Assembly (NCBI GenBank): GCA_022316685.1
Contig: JAKJHU010000844.1
Coordinates: 1-64,000, forward strand
Direction: 5' to 3'
Origin: Progne subis subis
Lineage: Eukaryota > Chordata > Aves > Passeriformes > Hirundinidae
Length of the DNA: 64,000 nucleotides
Under the pieces are notes generated by a model. That model was not told the origin of the DNA. It did not search any database and saw nothing but the letters and a program-made list of their open reading frames with translations. This document shows positions 1 through 10,808 of this stretch, one piece after another. The position numbers and the translations under genes were made by a program. Every line of letters starts with the position of its first letter. The first letter of the stretch is position 1.

Positions 1-15
1 AGAAGAGGTGGAGGG

Positions 16-658
16 GTGGCCCTTTACATTAAGCAGACTTTTGATACTGTAGGAATTGAAACTAAGGAAGATGGAGTTGAATGCCTATGGGTAAGAATTA
101 AGGGGAAAGCCAACAAGGCTGACATCCTGCTGGGAGTCTGTTATCGTCCACCCAACCAGGAAGAAGAGGTGGATAACTTATTCTATAAGCAGCTAGGTAA
201 TGTTTCAGGATCATCAGCCCTTGTTCTTGTGGGTGACTTCAACCTACCAGACATCTTCTGGGAACTTAATACAGCAGAAAAGAGGCAGTCCAGGGAATTT
301 TTAGAGTGTATGGAGGACAACTTTTTGTCGCAGCTGGTGAGTGAGCCCACCAGGGGAGGGACTGTTAGATCTGCTGTTTGCAAATAGAGATGGACTGGTG
401 GGAGATGTGGTGGTTGGAGGCCGCTTGGGGCAGAGTGATCATGAAATCATAGAGTTCTCAATATTTGGTGAAGTCAGGAGGAGCACCAGTAAAACCCTTG
501 CATTGGACTTCTGGAGGGCAGACTTTGGCCTGTTTAGGAGACTTATTCAGAGCATCCCTTGGGAAGCAGCCCTTAAAAACAAAAGAGTTCAGGAAAGCTG
601 GGCATGCCTCAAAACAGAGATCTTGAGGGCACAGGAACAGACTGTCCCTGTGTGCTGA
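16..658 (+). pseudogene. CR1 ORF2 endonuclease domain, frameshifted
   Basis: Encodes the APE-like endonuclease that nicks target DNA for target-primed reverse transcription. The first frame (16-387) shows the motifs GVCYRPPN and GDFNLPDIFW, which hold core catalytic and metal-binding residues of this fold. The reading then shifts to a second frame (about 341-658), where the C-terminal DLLFANRD and SDHEIIEF motifs appear; SDH is the catalytic Asp-His end of the domain. A frameshift near 350-385 and a stop at 656-658 separate it from the RT frame, so it is a pseudogene fragment. Confidence 0.9.
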
Positions 659-732
659 AAGCTAAGTCGACGGGGTAAACGTCCAGCCTAGATGAGCAAG
701 GAGGTTTTGGAGGAACTTAGGAATAAAAGAGG

Positions 733-2580
733 ATGTATCAGCTTTGGAAGGGGGGTCAGGTCTCTCAGGAAGTATTTAAGGGGGCTGCTAAAGCATGTAG
801 GAAAAAAATTAGGGAGGCCAAAGCTCAGTTTGAACTTAGAATGGCAACTTCTGTAAAGGATAATAACAAATGTTTTTACAAATATATTAATGCTAAAAGG
901 AAGGGTAAGACCAACCTTTGTTCTTTACTGGACAAGGGAGGGAACTTAATATCTGCAGATGAGGAGAAGGCAGAAGTGCTTAATGCCTACTTTGCCTCAG
1001 TTTTTAGTGAGGAGACGACTTGCCTTCAAGACAACTGCCCTCCTGGGCTGGTAGATGGTGTCAGGGAGCAGAATGGTCCCCTCATTATCCAAGAGGTGGC
1101 AGTCAGAGAATTGCTGAAATGCCTGGATATCCATAAATCTATGGGACCAGACGGGATCCATCCCAGGGTGATGAGAGAGCTGGCAGATGAGCTTGCTAAG
1201 CCACTCTCCATCATCTACCATCAGTCTTGGCTCACTGGTGAGGTTCTGGACAACTGGAAGCTGGCCAATGTGACACCCATTCACAAAAAGGGTGCAAAGG
1301 AGGATCCTGGTAATTATAGATCAGTCAGCCTGACCTCAGTACCTGGCAAAATAATGGAACAGTTTATATTAAGTGCCATCACACAGAACTTACAGGATGG
1401 CCAGGGTATCAGACCCAGCCAGCATGGGTTTAGGAGGGGTCGGTCATGTTTGACCAACCTGATCACCTTTTATGACCAGGTGACCCGCCTGGTGGATGCA
1501 GGGAAGGCTGTGGATGTTGTCTATTTGGACTTCAGCAAAGCCTTTGACACTGTCTCCCACAGCATACTCCTGGAAAAGCTGGCAGCCCACGGCTTGGACA
1601 GGAGCACTCTTTGCTGGGTTAGGAACTGGCTGGATGGCCGGGCCCAGAGAGTGGTGGTGAACGGTGCTGCATCCAACTGGCGGCCAGTCACTAGTGGTGC
1701 CCCTCAGGGGTCTGTGCTGGGGCCAGTTCTGTTCAGTATTTTTATTGATGACATGGATGAAGGCATGGAGTCTTTCATTAGTAAATTTGCAGATGACACT
1801 AAGCTGGGAGCGTGTGTCGACCTGTTGGAAGGACGAAGGGCTTTGCAGAAAGACCTGGAACGGTTGGACAGATGGGCAGAGTCCAATAGGATGAGGTTTA
1901 ATAAGTCCAAGTGTTGACTCCTGCACTTTGGCCACAATAACCCCCTGCAACTTTATAAGCTGGGGATGGTGTGGCTGGACAGTGCCCAGGAGGAAAGGGA
2001 CCTGGGGGGACTGGTCGACAGCTGGCTGAACATGAGCCAGCAGTGTGCCCTGGTGGCCAAGAGGGCCAATGGCATCCTGGCCTGTATCAGGAATGGGGTG
2101 GCCAGCAGGAGCAGGGAGGTCATTCTTCCCTTGTACTCTGCACTGGTGAGGCCACACCTTGAGTATTGTGTCCAGTTCTGGGCCCCTCAGTTTAGGAACG
2201 ACGTTGAGATGCTTGAGCGTGTCCAGAGGAGGGCAACGAGGCTGGTGAGGGGCTTGGAGCACAAGCCGTATGAAGAATGACTGAGGGAACTGGGGTTGTT
2301 TAGCCTGGAGAAAAGGAGACTCAGAGGTGACCTTATCACTCTCTACAACTTCCTGAAGGGTGGCTGTGGTCAGCTGGGGATGGGTCTCTTTCTTCAGGCA
2401 ACAATGGACAGAACAAGAGGACAGTCTCAAGCTATGACAAGGGAGATATAGGGTGGATATTAGGAAAAAGTTTTTCACTGAAGGAGTGATAAAGTACTGG
2501 AATGGCTTGCCTGAGGAGGTGGTGGAATCACCATCCCTAGAAGTGTTTAAAAAAAGACTGGATGTGGCACTTGGTGTCAT
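733..2580 (+). pseudogene. CR1 ORF2 reverse transcriptase and C-terminal region
   Basis: The reverse transcriptase that copies CR1 RNA at the target site. An open frame of 394 codons (733-1917) includes the finger motif [13 protein letters not shown], the palm [13 protein letters not shown], the [11 protein letters not shown] motif and the catalytic FADDTKLG (F-A-D-D box). A stop at 1915-1917 breaks it, and the C-terminal region resumes in the same frame at 1966-2280 with [13 protein letters not shown], typical of CR1 and related LINEs. Another stop follows at 2278-2280. The catalytic part is well preserved compared with the endonuclease part. Confidence 0.93.
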
Positions 2581-2682
2581 GGTCTAGTTGAGGTATTAGA
2601 GATGGGTTGGACTCGATGATCTTGAAGGTCTCTTCCAACCTAAAAATTCTGTGATTCTGTGGTTGCTCATGTTAAGGAAAAC

Positions 2683-3060
2683 TGAGGTGGACCAGAGGAT
2701 CTTGCCCTAGGAGACCCTCTAGTTATAATGAAAATAAGGAACAAAGAAAAAAATGAAGTTTTTGATAGACACAGGGGTAACATATTCTGTGTTAAATAAA
2801 GCTTTAATCCCAATAACAGATGATTACATTATGGTAAAAGGGGCAACTGGCCAATCTGAAAGAGCCTATTTTTGTAGGCCATTGAAATATAAACTTGGGA
2901 AAAATGGGGAATTCACAGGTTTTTATAAATGCCCAATTCTCCATCAGCACTTTTGGGTAGGGATCTTTTGGAACTATTAGAGGCAAAAATAATATTTAAA
3001 AACTGAGCGATTATTTGGAGGTTATGAACCAACAATATGTGGAATTGTTAAGCTTGATGT
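2683..3060 (+). pseudogene. Family G protease (copy G1), after gag/pro UGA
   Basis: Aspartic protease that would mature Gag-Pol. An in-frame TGA (2683-2685) lies at the presumed gag/pro boundary, in the same place as in copy G2. The active-site motif FLIDTGVTYSVLN is visible near 2757-2800, with an intact D-T-G triad, followed by KGATGQSE and the LKYKLGK block. The frame closes at 2978-2980 just after the YKCPIL segment; the usual GRD motif is corrupted. Length and order match a gamma-like protease. Confidence 0.8.
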
Positions 3061-4230
3061 AGAAAACTAATGAAGCTAAAGTTGAAAGTGAAGATGAGGT
3101 TTACAGGAAAAATAATGGATCAGGTATTTCCTGGGGTTTCAGCTTCTAACATACTAGGGAGAGCAAAGAATGCACCCCCAGTGCAAGTTAAGCTTAAAGA
3201 AGGAAATCAGACAGTTAGAGTTAGGCAATATCCCTTTAAAAGGAAGACAGAGAAGGGATTAGTCTAGTGATTGAAAATTTTTTGTAGAGAGGGTTATTAA
3301 AAGAATATCAGTGTGAGTTCAATACTCCTATTCTACCTGTTAAAAAGCCTGATGTATCATATTGAATAGTACAAGATGTAAGAGCTGTTAATAGGATAAC
3401 TGAGGATTTATACTCAGTGATTGCCAATCCCTACACTTTGTTAACTTGTTTAACACTGGAACTAACATGGTTTACTGTTTTATATTTAAAGGATGCTTTC
3501 TTTTGCCTTCCTCTCCATAAAGCTAGCCAGAAAGTTTTTGCATTTGAATAAAAAACTCAGCTCACACAGGCAGTGCTTCTGCAGGAGTTCAAAAACATTT
3601 GCCCACCTTGTTTGGAGAACAGCTAGCAAAAGATCTGGAATCCTGGGAGGCTCCATCAGGAGAAGGACAGCTGTTACAGTATGTGGACAACCTCCTGATA
3701 GCTACCAAAACTCAAGAGGCATGTGTGGAGTGGATGGCAATCCTCCTAAACTTTTTAGGCCTACAGGGATATTGCATATCCCAGAAGAAAGCCCGGATGG
3801 TGAGACAAACAGTTATTTATTTCAGCTACAAGGTTAGTGCTGGATAAAGAACCTTAGGACGGGATCTCAAGGAAGCAATATGCCAGACCCCAAAACCCCA
3901 GACAGTAAAAGAACTGTGAATCTTTTTAGGCATGATGAGATGGTGTAGACTGTGGATTTACAATTATGGGCTGTTAGTTAAACCTCTGTATGCCTTGATC
4001 ATGGAAGGGAGTGGGGATCTCTTCAATGGACAAAAGAACCAATGTGAGCCTTCAACCAGTTAAAGAAGGCCCTCATGTCAGCTCCAGCCCTGGGACTTCC
4101 AGATGTGAGTAAACCATTCTTTTTATTCTCGCATGAAAAGCAGGGGATTGCTTTGGGAATAGCAGCATAAGACCTAGGTCTGCATCTCAGGTCAGTCCCC
4201 TACCTCTCTAAGCAGCTGCATGCAGCAGCT
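3061..4230 (+). pseudogene. Family G reverse transcriptase (copy G1), decayed
   Basis: Reverse transcriptase remnant. Recognisable pieces in shifting frames include the linker SNILGRAKNAPPVQVKLKEG near 3140-3200, a palm segment near 3480-3530, and a catalytic-site region near 3670-3700 (LLQYVDNLLIATKT, where YVDN stands in place of Y-x-D-D). The thumb/connection region runs to about 4230 ([13 protein letters not shown] near 4085-4130). Multiple stops and indels are present, so it cannot be functional. Confidence 0.75.
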
Positions 4231-5120
4231 AAGGGATGGCCAGAGTGCTTCATAGCCATTGCAGCAGTGGCAGCGAACATCCAAGAAGCACGCAAGTTCA
4301 CCCTAGTCCAGAAGATGACCGTGCTAGTGTCTCATACACTGTCTGCAGTCCTAGAAGTGAAAGGGGGACATTGGGTCTCCCCACAGAGATTCCTGAAGTA
4401 CCAAGCCATACTGGTACAATGAGATGATGTTGAGATTGTAGTAACTAATATTGTGAACTCAGCTTCCTTCCTCAGTGGTAGTATGGGAGAACCAGTGATC
4501 CATGATGGCCTGGAGACCATTGAAACCATGTACTCCAGTCACCCAGATCTGAAGGACAGCCCTGTCAAGGACACTGAGACCTGGTTTACTGATGGAAGCA
4601 GCTATGTCATCAGCAGAAAAAGACATGCTGGGTATGTGGTTACCACAAGCAGAAAGGTAATAGAGTCTGGACCATTACCAACCAACACCTCGGCACAGAA
4701 GGCTGAAAAAATTGCCTTAACTCGGGCTTTAGACCTGGCAAAAGGAAAGAAAATTAATATCTACACAGACTTGAGGTATGCATTTAGGGTAGTTCATGCA
4801 CATGGAGCTATCTGGAAAGAAAGAGGACTGTTGAATTCACAAGGAAAAAGTAGGCAGTCCAGCTACCTGAAAAGGTAGCCATCATGCATATCAAGGCACA
4901 TCAAAAAGTGAGCTCTGAATTGAAGGAAGGAAATGAGCTGGTGAACGGAAAGGCAAAAGGAGCAGCTAAAGGTGAGGTAATTGTTGAAACTGTTGAGGCA
5001 GCCTCAATTCCAGATGGGCGAATTTCCATTGAAGGTAAGCCAAGGTACAGTAAAAAGGACAAGAGGCTTCTTAAGAAAGAAAACGGAAGTGATAATCAAT
5101 GCGTGGGCTATTACAGATGA
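4231..5120 (+). pseudogene. Family G connection and RNase H (copy G1)
   Basis: RNase H domain of Pol. The frame 4453-4878 shows TWFTDGSSYV (first catalytic Asp), SAQKAEKIALTRAL (Glu) and INIYTDLRYAF (Asp), the usual order of gamma-type RNase H. The fourth catalytic region continues in another frame at 4884-5120 (MHIKAHQKVSSELKEGNELV). One frameshift near 4875 separates the two parts. The upstream connection region (4231-4450) is stop-ridden. Confidence 0.85.
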
Positions 5121-5755
5121 AGGGAAAGGAAGGCTTGTGATCCCCTCTTACATGCTATGGTCATTAGTGAAAGAGGAACATGAGAAAACACATTGGGGAA
5201 TAGATGCTCTGCACAATTATTTGAAAGATAGCTAGAAACTTGTACAGTAATTCAGGTGACTCGCCAATGTAGCCTTTGCCTCCAAACTAATCCCAAAAAT
5301 ATTCCTAAACCAAAGCTTAGGCAAATTGGGAAAGGATACGGACCTAGGCAGCAATGGCAAATTCATTTTTCAGAATTACCCAAGAAAGGAGGGTACGGAT
5401 AACTATTGGTGTTAACAGATACCTTTTCAGGGTGGCCAGAAGCTTCCCCTACCAGAACTGCCAAAGTGCAAGAGGTAACGAAAGCATTGTTACAAGAAAT
5501 AATACCACACTTTGGAGTCCCAGCCACAATGTCTTCAGATAGGGGGCCACATTTTATTTCAAAAATTGTGTAGCAAATTAGCCGCCATTTAGGCAAAGAC
5601 TGGGAACTTCATACTCCATATCCTCAGTCAAGCGGCCAAGTAGAGTAAATGAATCATTTGATTAAGCAGCAAATTATAATATTGGGACAAGAAGCAAAGT
5701 TACCTTGGCCGCAGGCTCTTCCATTAGCATTATTATGAATTCGGACTAAGCCAAG
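5121..5755 (+). pseudogene. Family G integrase (copy G1), 5' part
   Basis: Integrase N-terminal and core region. The zinc-finger cysteines appear near 5265-5285 (QCSLCLQT-like context, frameshifted). The core has segments for the first catalytic Asp near 5370 (mutated to His here), the second Asp in SSDRGPHFIS near 5530-5560, and the region before the catalytic Glu near 5630-5645 (frameshift and stop). The frame is cut at 5755 by provirus K1 and the remaining C-terminus is at 11195-11372. Confidence 0.82.
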
Positions 5756-6141
5756 TGTTACCCTGGTTTTTCTGAGCTTTCTTATTAGCCTTCTTGAAAT
5801 TCATAATGGAGTCAGATCTTTTAGTTACTGTTCAATATTAGGAGCAGTTTTCTACCTTTCCCATAGATGTAATATAAACAAACCCTTTGTTTTTCATTCT
5901 TTGTCCTTTGTTTGCATATTTCTAACCTGAAAAACAACTGTAACTGACAGTGGGTCTGGCCACTGAGGATGAGGGGTGGAAACCCAAAAAGCCAATCTTC
6001 TGCCAGATCCACAAATGTATAAAAAAGTAAAGAATAAACAAAGAGGGTCTTTCCTTTGCTCTCCGCTCCCTCAGGAGGGCTGGAAGAAACTCTGCTTTCA
6101 GATACTTATCTGCGTGTGACTTCTTGTGTGTCTCGGCGACA
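5756..6141 (+). repeat. K1 5' LTR
   Basis: A 386-bp LTR starting TGTTACCCTGG and ending TCGGCGACA. A TATA-like TGTATAAAAAAG near 6012 and an AATAAA signal near 6033 mark U3/R. Compared with the 3' LTR it has T for C at the fourth base, T for C near 5873 and G for A near 6064. It would drive transcription rightward, antisense to UBAP2. Confidence 0.95.
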
Positions 6142-6143
6142 TC

Positions 6144-6161
6144 TGGTGACCCCTAGTGAAC
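6144..6161 (+). promoter_or_regulatory. K1 primer binding site (tRNA-Trp-like)
   Basis: TGGTGACCCC begins two bases after the LTR and matches the 3' end of tRNA-Trp for ten bases, after which similarity falls off. The same primer choice is seen in family A in this window. Confidence 0.75.
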
Positions 6162-6210
6162 GAACATTTTGGTGAGGTATTTTTCCCCCTCTGCCTGGGT
6201 TGTGTTTATC

Positions 6211-6452
6211 ATGGAGGATTCTTTAGTCTGGAAACTTTGGGAGGATATCTTGGAGCGGAAAGGTGCTCAGATGTCCCAAGAGGGGCTTCAGAATCTATTC
6301 GCATGGGGCAGGCGGCATGGGTTCTTTCCACTCTGGGATCTATTCTAACTCGAGGAGAGTGGTATGCCCTGAGGGACTGTATGCTGGACTCCTTTGATAT
6401 AGAATATGATGAAGAACTCGCAAGGGGTGTATTTGCAGTGGAAATTATTTGA
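6211..6452 (+). pseudogene. K1 gag matrix remnant, frameshifted
   Basis: From the ATG at 6211 a 45-residue frame (MEDSLVWKLWEDIL..., ending in WDLF) resembles a betaretroviral matrix helix bundle and stops near 6346. The continuation is in the neighbouring frame to about 6452 (GEWYALRDCMLDSFD). A one-base shift near 6340 therefore breaks Gag very early. No capsid or nucleocapsid follows. Assignment to matrix rests on position and weak motif similarity. Confidence 0.6.
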
Positions 6453-8016
6453 GAAAGCTGTGTTTAAGTCGACCCTCCCCAGCTCGCAGACTAGCAGCCC
6501 CGTTCCTGCGCGGGGGAGTTCCCCCGCCTCGGGTTCCGGCGCTGGTCTCGGACAGAGGAGGGGCGGAGCCCCGTCAAGCCCGGGGCCAGTTCTGGCGGCC
6601 CCCGTGCAGTGGAGCCGCCGGGGCGGGGCGGGGCCGGCCCCGCCGGTCCCGTCTGCCCCCGCGCCGCCGCGGGACGAAGCAGGAGGCAGGGCCCTGGCCA
6701 GCCTTTCGGCGGGCGCCGCCCCCATGAGTGGGCTGACAGCTTCGCCCCGCTCCGGAGTGGGGGGGGCCGCGGACTCCCGCGCCCCTGCGGGACCCCTTAT
6801 CAGGGGGGTTCCAGACACTCCGCCTCCCACGCCGTCCCTATGGGCTGCTGGCGATGTTCGCGGGGCGGGAAGAGGCTCTGATTCGGCCGGTTCTAATGAG
6901 CAGCCGGCAGGGACCGACGCGGCCCCGCCAGGGAAGGAGGCGCGATCTCTGCCTCTGCTTAGAAGAGATGCAAATTCCCCAGCAGTTGTGCCTGCTGCAG
7001 AGGCATCTGACCAGTGTCCGGCGGCCGGTGCGGGCTCCAGCTCCGCTGCGGATGCGGCGGGCCCGACACCAGCGGCTAGTCCGACCCCACCCCCGCTTCC
7101 CGCTGCGAGCGCTACGGCGGCGGCTGCGGGCGGCGAGGTATTTAAGCTCAGCGCGAGCGGGGACACGGCTGGAATGCGGCTAGTCTTTGATAAGAGCAAA
7201 AGTTCCCATGCTGTTGGCTATTCGACAACAGCTTGGACGCCCCCCCCTTGTCAGGTGACCGTAAGGCCAGGAGACCGCAGCCAGTTCTGGGATGAAGTAA
7301 AGGCTAAGGTTGCAGGATTAAGTGCTGGTGCAGGACTTGCAGTGCCTGCATCTGACCCTGTGGGGTCCACAGGGCAGGATAAGGCAGGTGCTACTGCTTC
7401 AGCTGAGGGTCTTCAGGCCTTTCCTGTCCTTCAGGGTGCTACTCATAACACCTATCAACCCTTGGTTTGGCAGGCTTTGACAGAACTGATGGATGCGGAA
7501 TTTTCGGGACAGATTCACGCAATGGTCTCCACACCCACCCCCCCTCTGACTATTCCAAAAGACACACGAATTGCTCAACTTGTTCCTTTTAAGTCTTCTG
7601 TTTCCAGAACCAAGGACCGATCGCGAGGAGACGGTGGCTTCGGCTTTACAGGGCCACTTCAGGTGCGCTGGACTGCTCTCCTGACCAAAGACCGTCCTGA
7701 AACGCTGTGTACTGTGTCCATGGTTGGTGCCACGCCATCGGAGATTGAGCTTCGTGGCCTCCTAGATACAGGGGCTGACGTAAGCATTCTCTCCCTGGAT
7801 GCTTGGCCCCCGCAGTGGCCTTTGACCCTGGCAAAGACACCGATCGCGGGCTTCGGAGGAACGAAGCAATGCTACGTGAGCCAGAATCCCGTGGCCATTT
7901 CGAACCCGGAGGGACAGACAGCCATAACTTGGCCTCGTGTTACTGAGATTCCTCAGAACCTCTGGGGGAGGGATGTATTGGCCGCATGGGGTGTGCGATT
8001 GGGAATGGATTTTTGA
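6406..8016 (+). CDS. K1 fused Gag-remnant / dUTPase / protease ORF
   Basis: A 536-codon open frame. Residues about 25-240 are a very GC-rich Pro/Ala/Ser/Gly stretch of unknown fold. Residues about 255-410 resemble a betaretroviral dUTPase: IPKDTRIAQLVPF, then RGDGGFGFTG as the last dUTPase motif. Residues about 440-536 are an aspartic protease with active site LLDTGADVSIL and the LWGRDVLAAWG flap/C-terminal motif. Capsid and nucleocapsid are missing, so the upstream part appears joined to dUTPase by deletion. The protease active site is intact. The frame ends in a TGA at 8014-8016, next to a slip site into pol. The ATG at 6406 is only the first in frame; the true start is uncertain. Confidence 0.85.
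   Translation: MMKNSQGVYLQWKLFEKAVFKSTLPSSQTSSPVPARGSSPASGSGAGLGQRRGGAPSSPGPVLAAPVQWSRRGGAGPAPPVPSAPAPPRDEAGGRALASLSAGAAPMSGLTASPRSGVGGAADSRAPAGPLIRGVPDTPPPTPSLWAAGDVRGAGRGSDSAGSNEQPAGTDAAPPGKEARSLPLLRRDANSPAVVPAAEASDQCPAAGAGSSSAADAAGPTPAASPTPPPLPAASATAAAAGGEVFKLSASGDTAGMRLVFDKSKSSHAVGYSTTAWTPPPCQVTVRPGDRSQFWDEVKAKVAGLSAGAGLAVPASDPVGSTGQDKAGATASAEGLQAFPVLQGATHNTYQPLVWQALTELMDAEFSGQIHAMVSTPTPPLTIPKDTRIAQLVPFKSSVSRTKDRSRGDGGFGFTGPLQVRWTALLTKDRPETLCTVSMVGATPSEIELRGLLDTGADVSILSLDAWPPQWPLTLAKTPIAGFGGTKQCYVSQNPVAISNPEGQTAITWPRVTEIPQNLWGRDVLAAWGVRLGMDF
8007..8013 (+). promoter_or_regulatory. Candidate pro-pol -1 frameshift heptamer GGATTTT
   Basis: G GAT TTT sits directly before the protease stop TGA. 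Pol lies in the -1 frame relative to protease. The MMTV pro/pol slip site is GGATTTA, which differs only in the last base. I did not assess a downstream pseudoknot. Confidence 0.65.
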
Positions 8017-10730
8017 TTGGGGCCACTGTGATGAAGGGCGCAGAGTGTCCCACACCTCCTTTATGGTGGTTGGTGGACAGACTCAACTGGGAGAACCAGT
8101 GGCCCCTCCCTCATGACAAGCTAGATGCCCTTCGTGAGCTCGTACAGGAGCAGTTGGATCAGGGGCATTTGGAAACATCTACCAGTCCCTGGAACACTCC
8201 TGTCTTTTGTATCAAAAAGAAGTCTGGGAAATGGAGGTTGCTACAAGACCTCCGAATGATCAATGCCGTGATGGAAGGCATGGGGACATTGCAGGCGGGC
8301 ATGCCATCGCCTACCATGCTTCCTGCGGACTGGCCGGTCCTCATTGCGGATCTGAAGGATTGCTTTCTTACGATTCCTCTGCATCCCGATGACAGACCAA
8401 AATTTGCCTTCACGGTACCAACAATAAACGATGCAGAGCCCGCACAGCGGTATCAATGGAGAGTTCTTACTCAAGAAATGCGGAATTTGCCAATGTTGAG
8501 CCAATGGTATGTAGCCCATGCCTTGTCTGGAGTTCGCAAGCAGTTTCCTGATTCTCACGTCTATCATTATATGGACGACATTTTGGTGGCTGCGCCCACC
8601 CAGGATGAGCTGCTGAGGATACAGCCTCAGTTGTTGAATGCTCTGCATTCACATGGACTGCAGGTAGCTCCAGAAAAGGTACAACAACAACCCCCCTGGA
8701 AATATTTGGGGGTCAAAATTCTGGAACGGACAATCCATCACCAGGAGGTGCAATTTGTGCAATCGGTGAAGACACTGAATGATGCTCAGAAGCTGGTAGG
8801 TGTTATCACTTGGTTACGTCCTTACTTGGGACTGACCACAGCACAACTGTCTCCCTTCTTTGAATTGTTGAAAGGGGACACTGATTTACAGTCACCTCGT
8901 GAATTAACCCCTGAGGCACGAAAAGTGCTGGAGGAGGTTCAGCAAGCTGTTTTGGCTTGCCAGGTGTACCGCATTGAATCTTCCATTGATGTCACTGTGT
9001 TCATCACCACTCCTGATTTACATCCTACAGCTATCATCGGCCAGTGGAATGATGATTGGACTGATCCTCTGCACGTCTTGGAATGGGTCTTCCTGCCTCA
9101 TCAGCCGCATAAGACGGCAACGGCGCTGTTTGAATTGATTGCGCGCTTGATAATCAAGTGCCGGCAACGCTGTTTGCAATTGATGGGTGCAGATCCCTCA
9201 AAGATCATACTCCAGGTTCAGAGGGAGGAATTTGATTGGAGCTATGCGAACAATGTTTCGCTGCAAAGTGCTCTCGAGGGTTTTTCAGGGCAGATTACTT
9301 ATCATCTGCCTAGCCATAAGCTATTGCAAGTGGCCAAAAATATTCAATTTTCTCTACAACCCAAAAATAGCCAAGAATCAGTGCAAGGTCCCACCGTTTT
9401 CACTGACGGTTTGGGCAAAACAGGAAAAGCCATTGTTACCTGGCAGGATGGATCTGAGTGGCAGGTTCTGGAAGGCCATGAGGATGGGTCAGCCCAACTG
9501 GTCGAACTAAAGGCTGCTGTCATGGCATTTGAGAAATTTTCCCAGGAACCTTTCAATTTGATCACGGACTCCGCCTATGTTGCCGACATCGCACAGCGAT
9601 TGGGTTGTTCAGTGTTGAAGGAGGTCAGTAACCCTGCCTTGTTTAATTTACTGAAGACCCTGTGGTGTGCAATTCAGGCCAGAGTTCATCCATATTATGT
9701 TCTGCATGTACGGAGTCACACTAATTTGCCAGGATTTGTAGCGGAAGGTAACGCAAGGGCTGACAAGTTGGCTAACCCAGCGTGGGTAGCCCCTCAGCCT
9801 GATGTGCTCGCGCAGGCCAAGGCATCGCTTGGGTTTTTCCACCAAAACGTGCATACACTGCAGAAGCAGTTTCAACTGACAGCCACTGAGGCTAATGAAA
9901 TTGTCGAGTCGTGTGACGACTGTCACGCCCTTGGTGCGCCATTGCCGGCAGGGGTTAACCCCAGAGGCCTTAAAGCCTTGGAGCTTTGGCAGACCGATGT
10001 TACCCAGGTCGCCGAGTTCGGCCGGCTCAAGTATGTACATGTCATGGTGGATACACTCTCCTCTGCGATGTGGGCTTCTGCTCACACAGGAGAGAAAGCC
10101 TGAGATGTCATTGCCCACTGGAGGCAGGCCTTTGCTGTTCTTGGCATACCTTCTGCTGTGAAGACCGACAATGGTCCTGCTTATGCCTCGCAGCAGGTAC
10201 GGCAGTTCCTACAGTCATGGGGTGTGTCACATAACTTTGGCATCCCTCATTCTCCGACGGGACAGGCGATTGTAGAACGCAATCATGGTATACTCAAACG
10301 TGTTCTTCAGAAGCAGAAACGGGGAATGCAGGGTGAAACCCCACACAGTCGGTTGGCAAAGGCTTTGTACACCATCAATCACCTTACGGTGCCACAGAAC
10401 TCAAATAATCCTGTCATTTTGAACCATCATCTCTCGTTGCAGGCTTCGGATGGTGAGCAACAGCCTCGAGCGAAGGTACGGGTCCGAAATTTAGTCACCA
10501 AGCAATGGGAAGGACCCTATGACCTAATCGCTATGGGGCGAGGGTATGCGTGTGTGTCCATGGACACTGGGGCACGCTGGCTACCTTCAAAGTGTGTCCG
10601 TCCTGACCTGCGACCACAGAGGCAGAATTCAGCTGACAGGCAAGGTGGAAGCCGTGATCAACTTGAAAACCACCAAGTGGATGAATCCTCGAGTGATCAC
10701 TCTGATGATTCCTCCACAGACAGTGATTGA
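8013..10730 (+). pseudogene. K1 pol (RT, RNase H, integrase) with one in-frame stop
   Basis: Betaretrovirus-like polymerase, open except for one TGA at 10101-10103 inside integrase. RT has LIADLKDCFLTIPLH (first Asp) and the catalytic YMDDILV. RNase H shows FTDGLG, QLVELKAA, ITDSAYV and EGNARADKLAN, so all four acidic positions are present. Integrase has an H-x3-H and CDDC zinc pair, WQTDVTQ (first Asp), KTDNGPAYAS (second Asp) after the stop, and GQAIVERNHG (Glu). The C-terminus is a serine/aspartate-rich tail ending at 10730. Catalytic residues are strikingly complete for an endogenous copy. The stop lies between the first and second integrase acidic residues and would abolish integrase if not suppressed. 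Confidence 0.9.
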
Positions 10731-10793
10731 ATTTGTATATATTCCCTTTGTAAAATTGTTCATTTTTCTTTTTCTGTTTTTTCTTTTTTTAAA

Positions 10794-10808
10794 GTTAAAA
10801 GGGTGAGA
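10794..10808 (+). promoter_or_regulatory. K1 polypurine tract
   Basis: A purine-rich run (AAAAGGGTGAGA core) immediately before the 3' LTR would prime plus-strand synthesis. The 63 bp before it, after the pol stop, are T-rich and contain no env remnant. Confidence 0.75.

Larger units (their letters stand above)
1..2661 (+). mobile_element. CR1 LINE retrotransposon, 5' end outside window
   Basis: A non-LTR retrotransposon of the avian CR1 group. The sequence shows an AP-type endonuclease part, a long reverse transcriptase part and a 3' end with two direct copies of ATTCTGTG (2646-2661), the hallmark CR1 tail. There is no poly-A tail, as expected for CR1. The left end lies outside the window, so full length cannot be judged. 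Immediately downstream the sequence resumes as a family-G ERV at its gag/pro junction, which suggests that the LINE inserted into, or truncated, that ERV. Coding frames are interrupted, so this copy is dead. Confidence 0.95.
2662..5755 (+). mobile_element. Family G class I (gamma-like) ERV, copy G1: pro-pol remnant
   Basis: An old gammaretrovirus-like provirus fragment that begins at the gag/pro junction directly after CR1 and runs through protease, reverse transcriptase, RNase H and into integrase. It stops in mid-integrase at a 6-bp GCCAAG target duplication, where provirus K1 is inserted, and resumes at 11195. It is colinear with the better copy at 32782-37633, which served as the guide for recognising the decayed parts. 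Gag, both LTRs and env are absent from the window for this copy. Confidence 0.88.

Noticed and set aside
1444..2580. A 378-codon open frame on the minus strand
   Set aside because: It is the antisense shadow of CR1 ORF2, whose RT motifs are clear on the plus strand.
6345..7199. A 284-codon minus-strand frame in the GC-rich K1 block
   Set aside because: GC-rich sequence lacks stop codons on both strands; no motif, and it is antisense to the frame that continues into dUTPase-protease.
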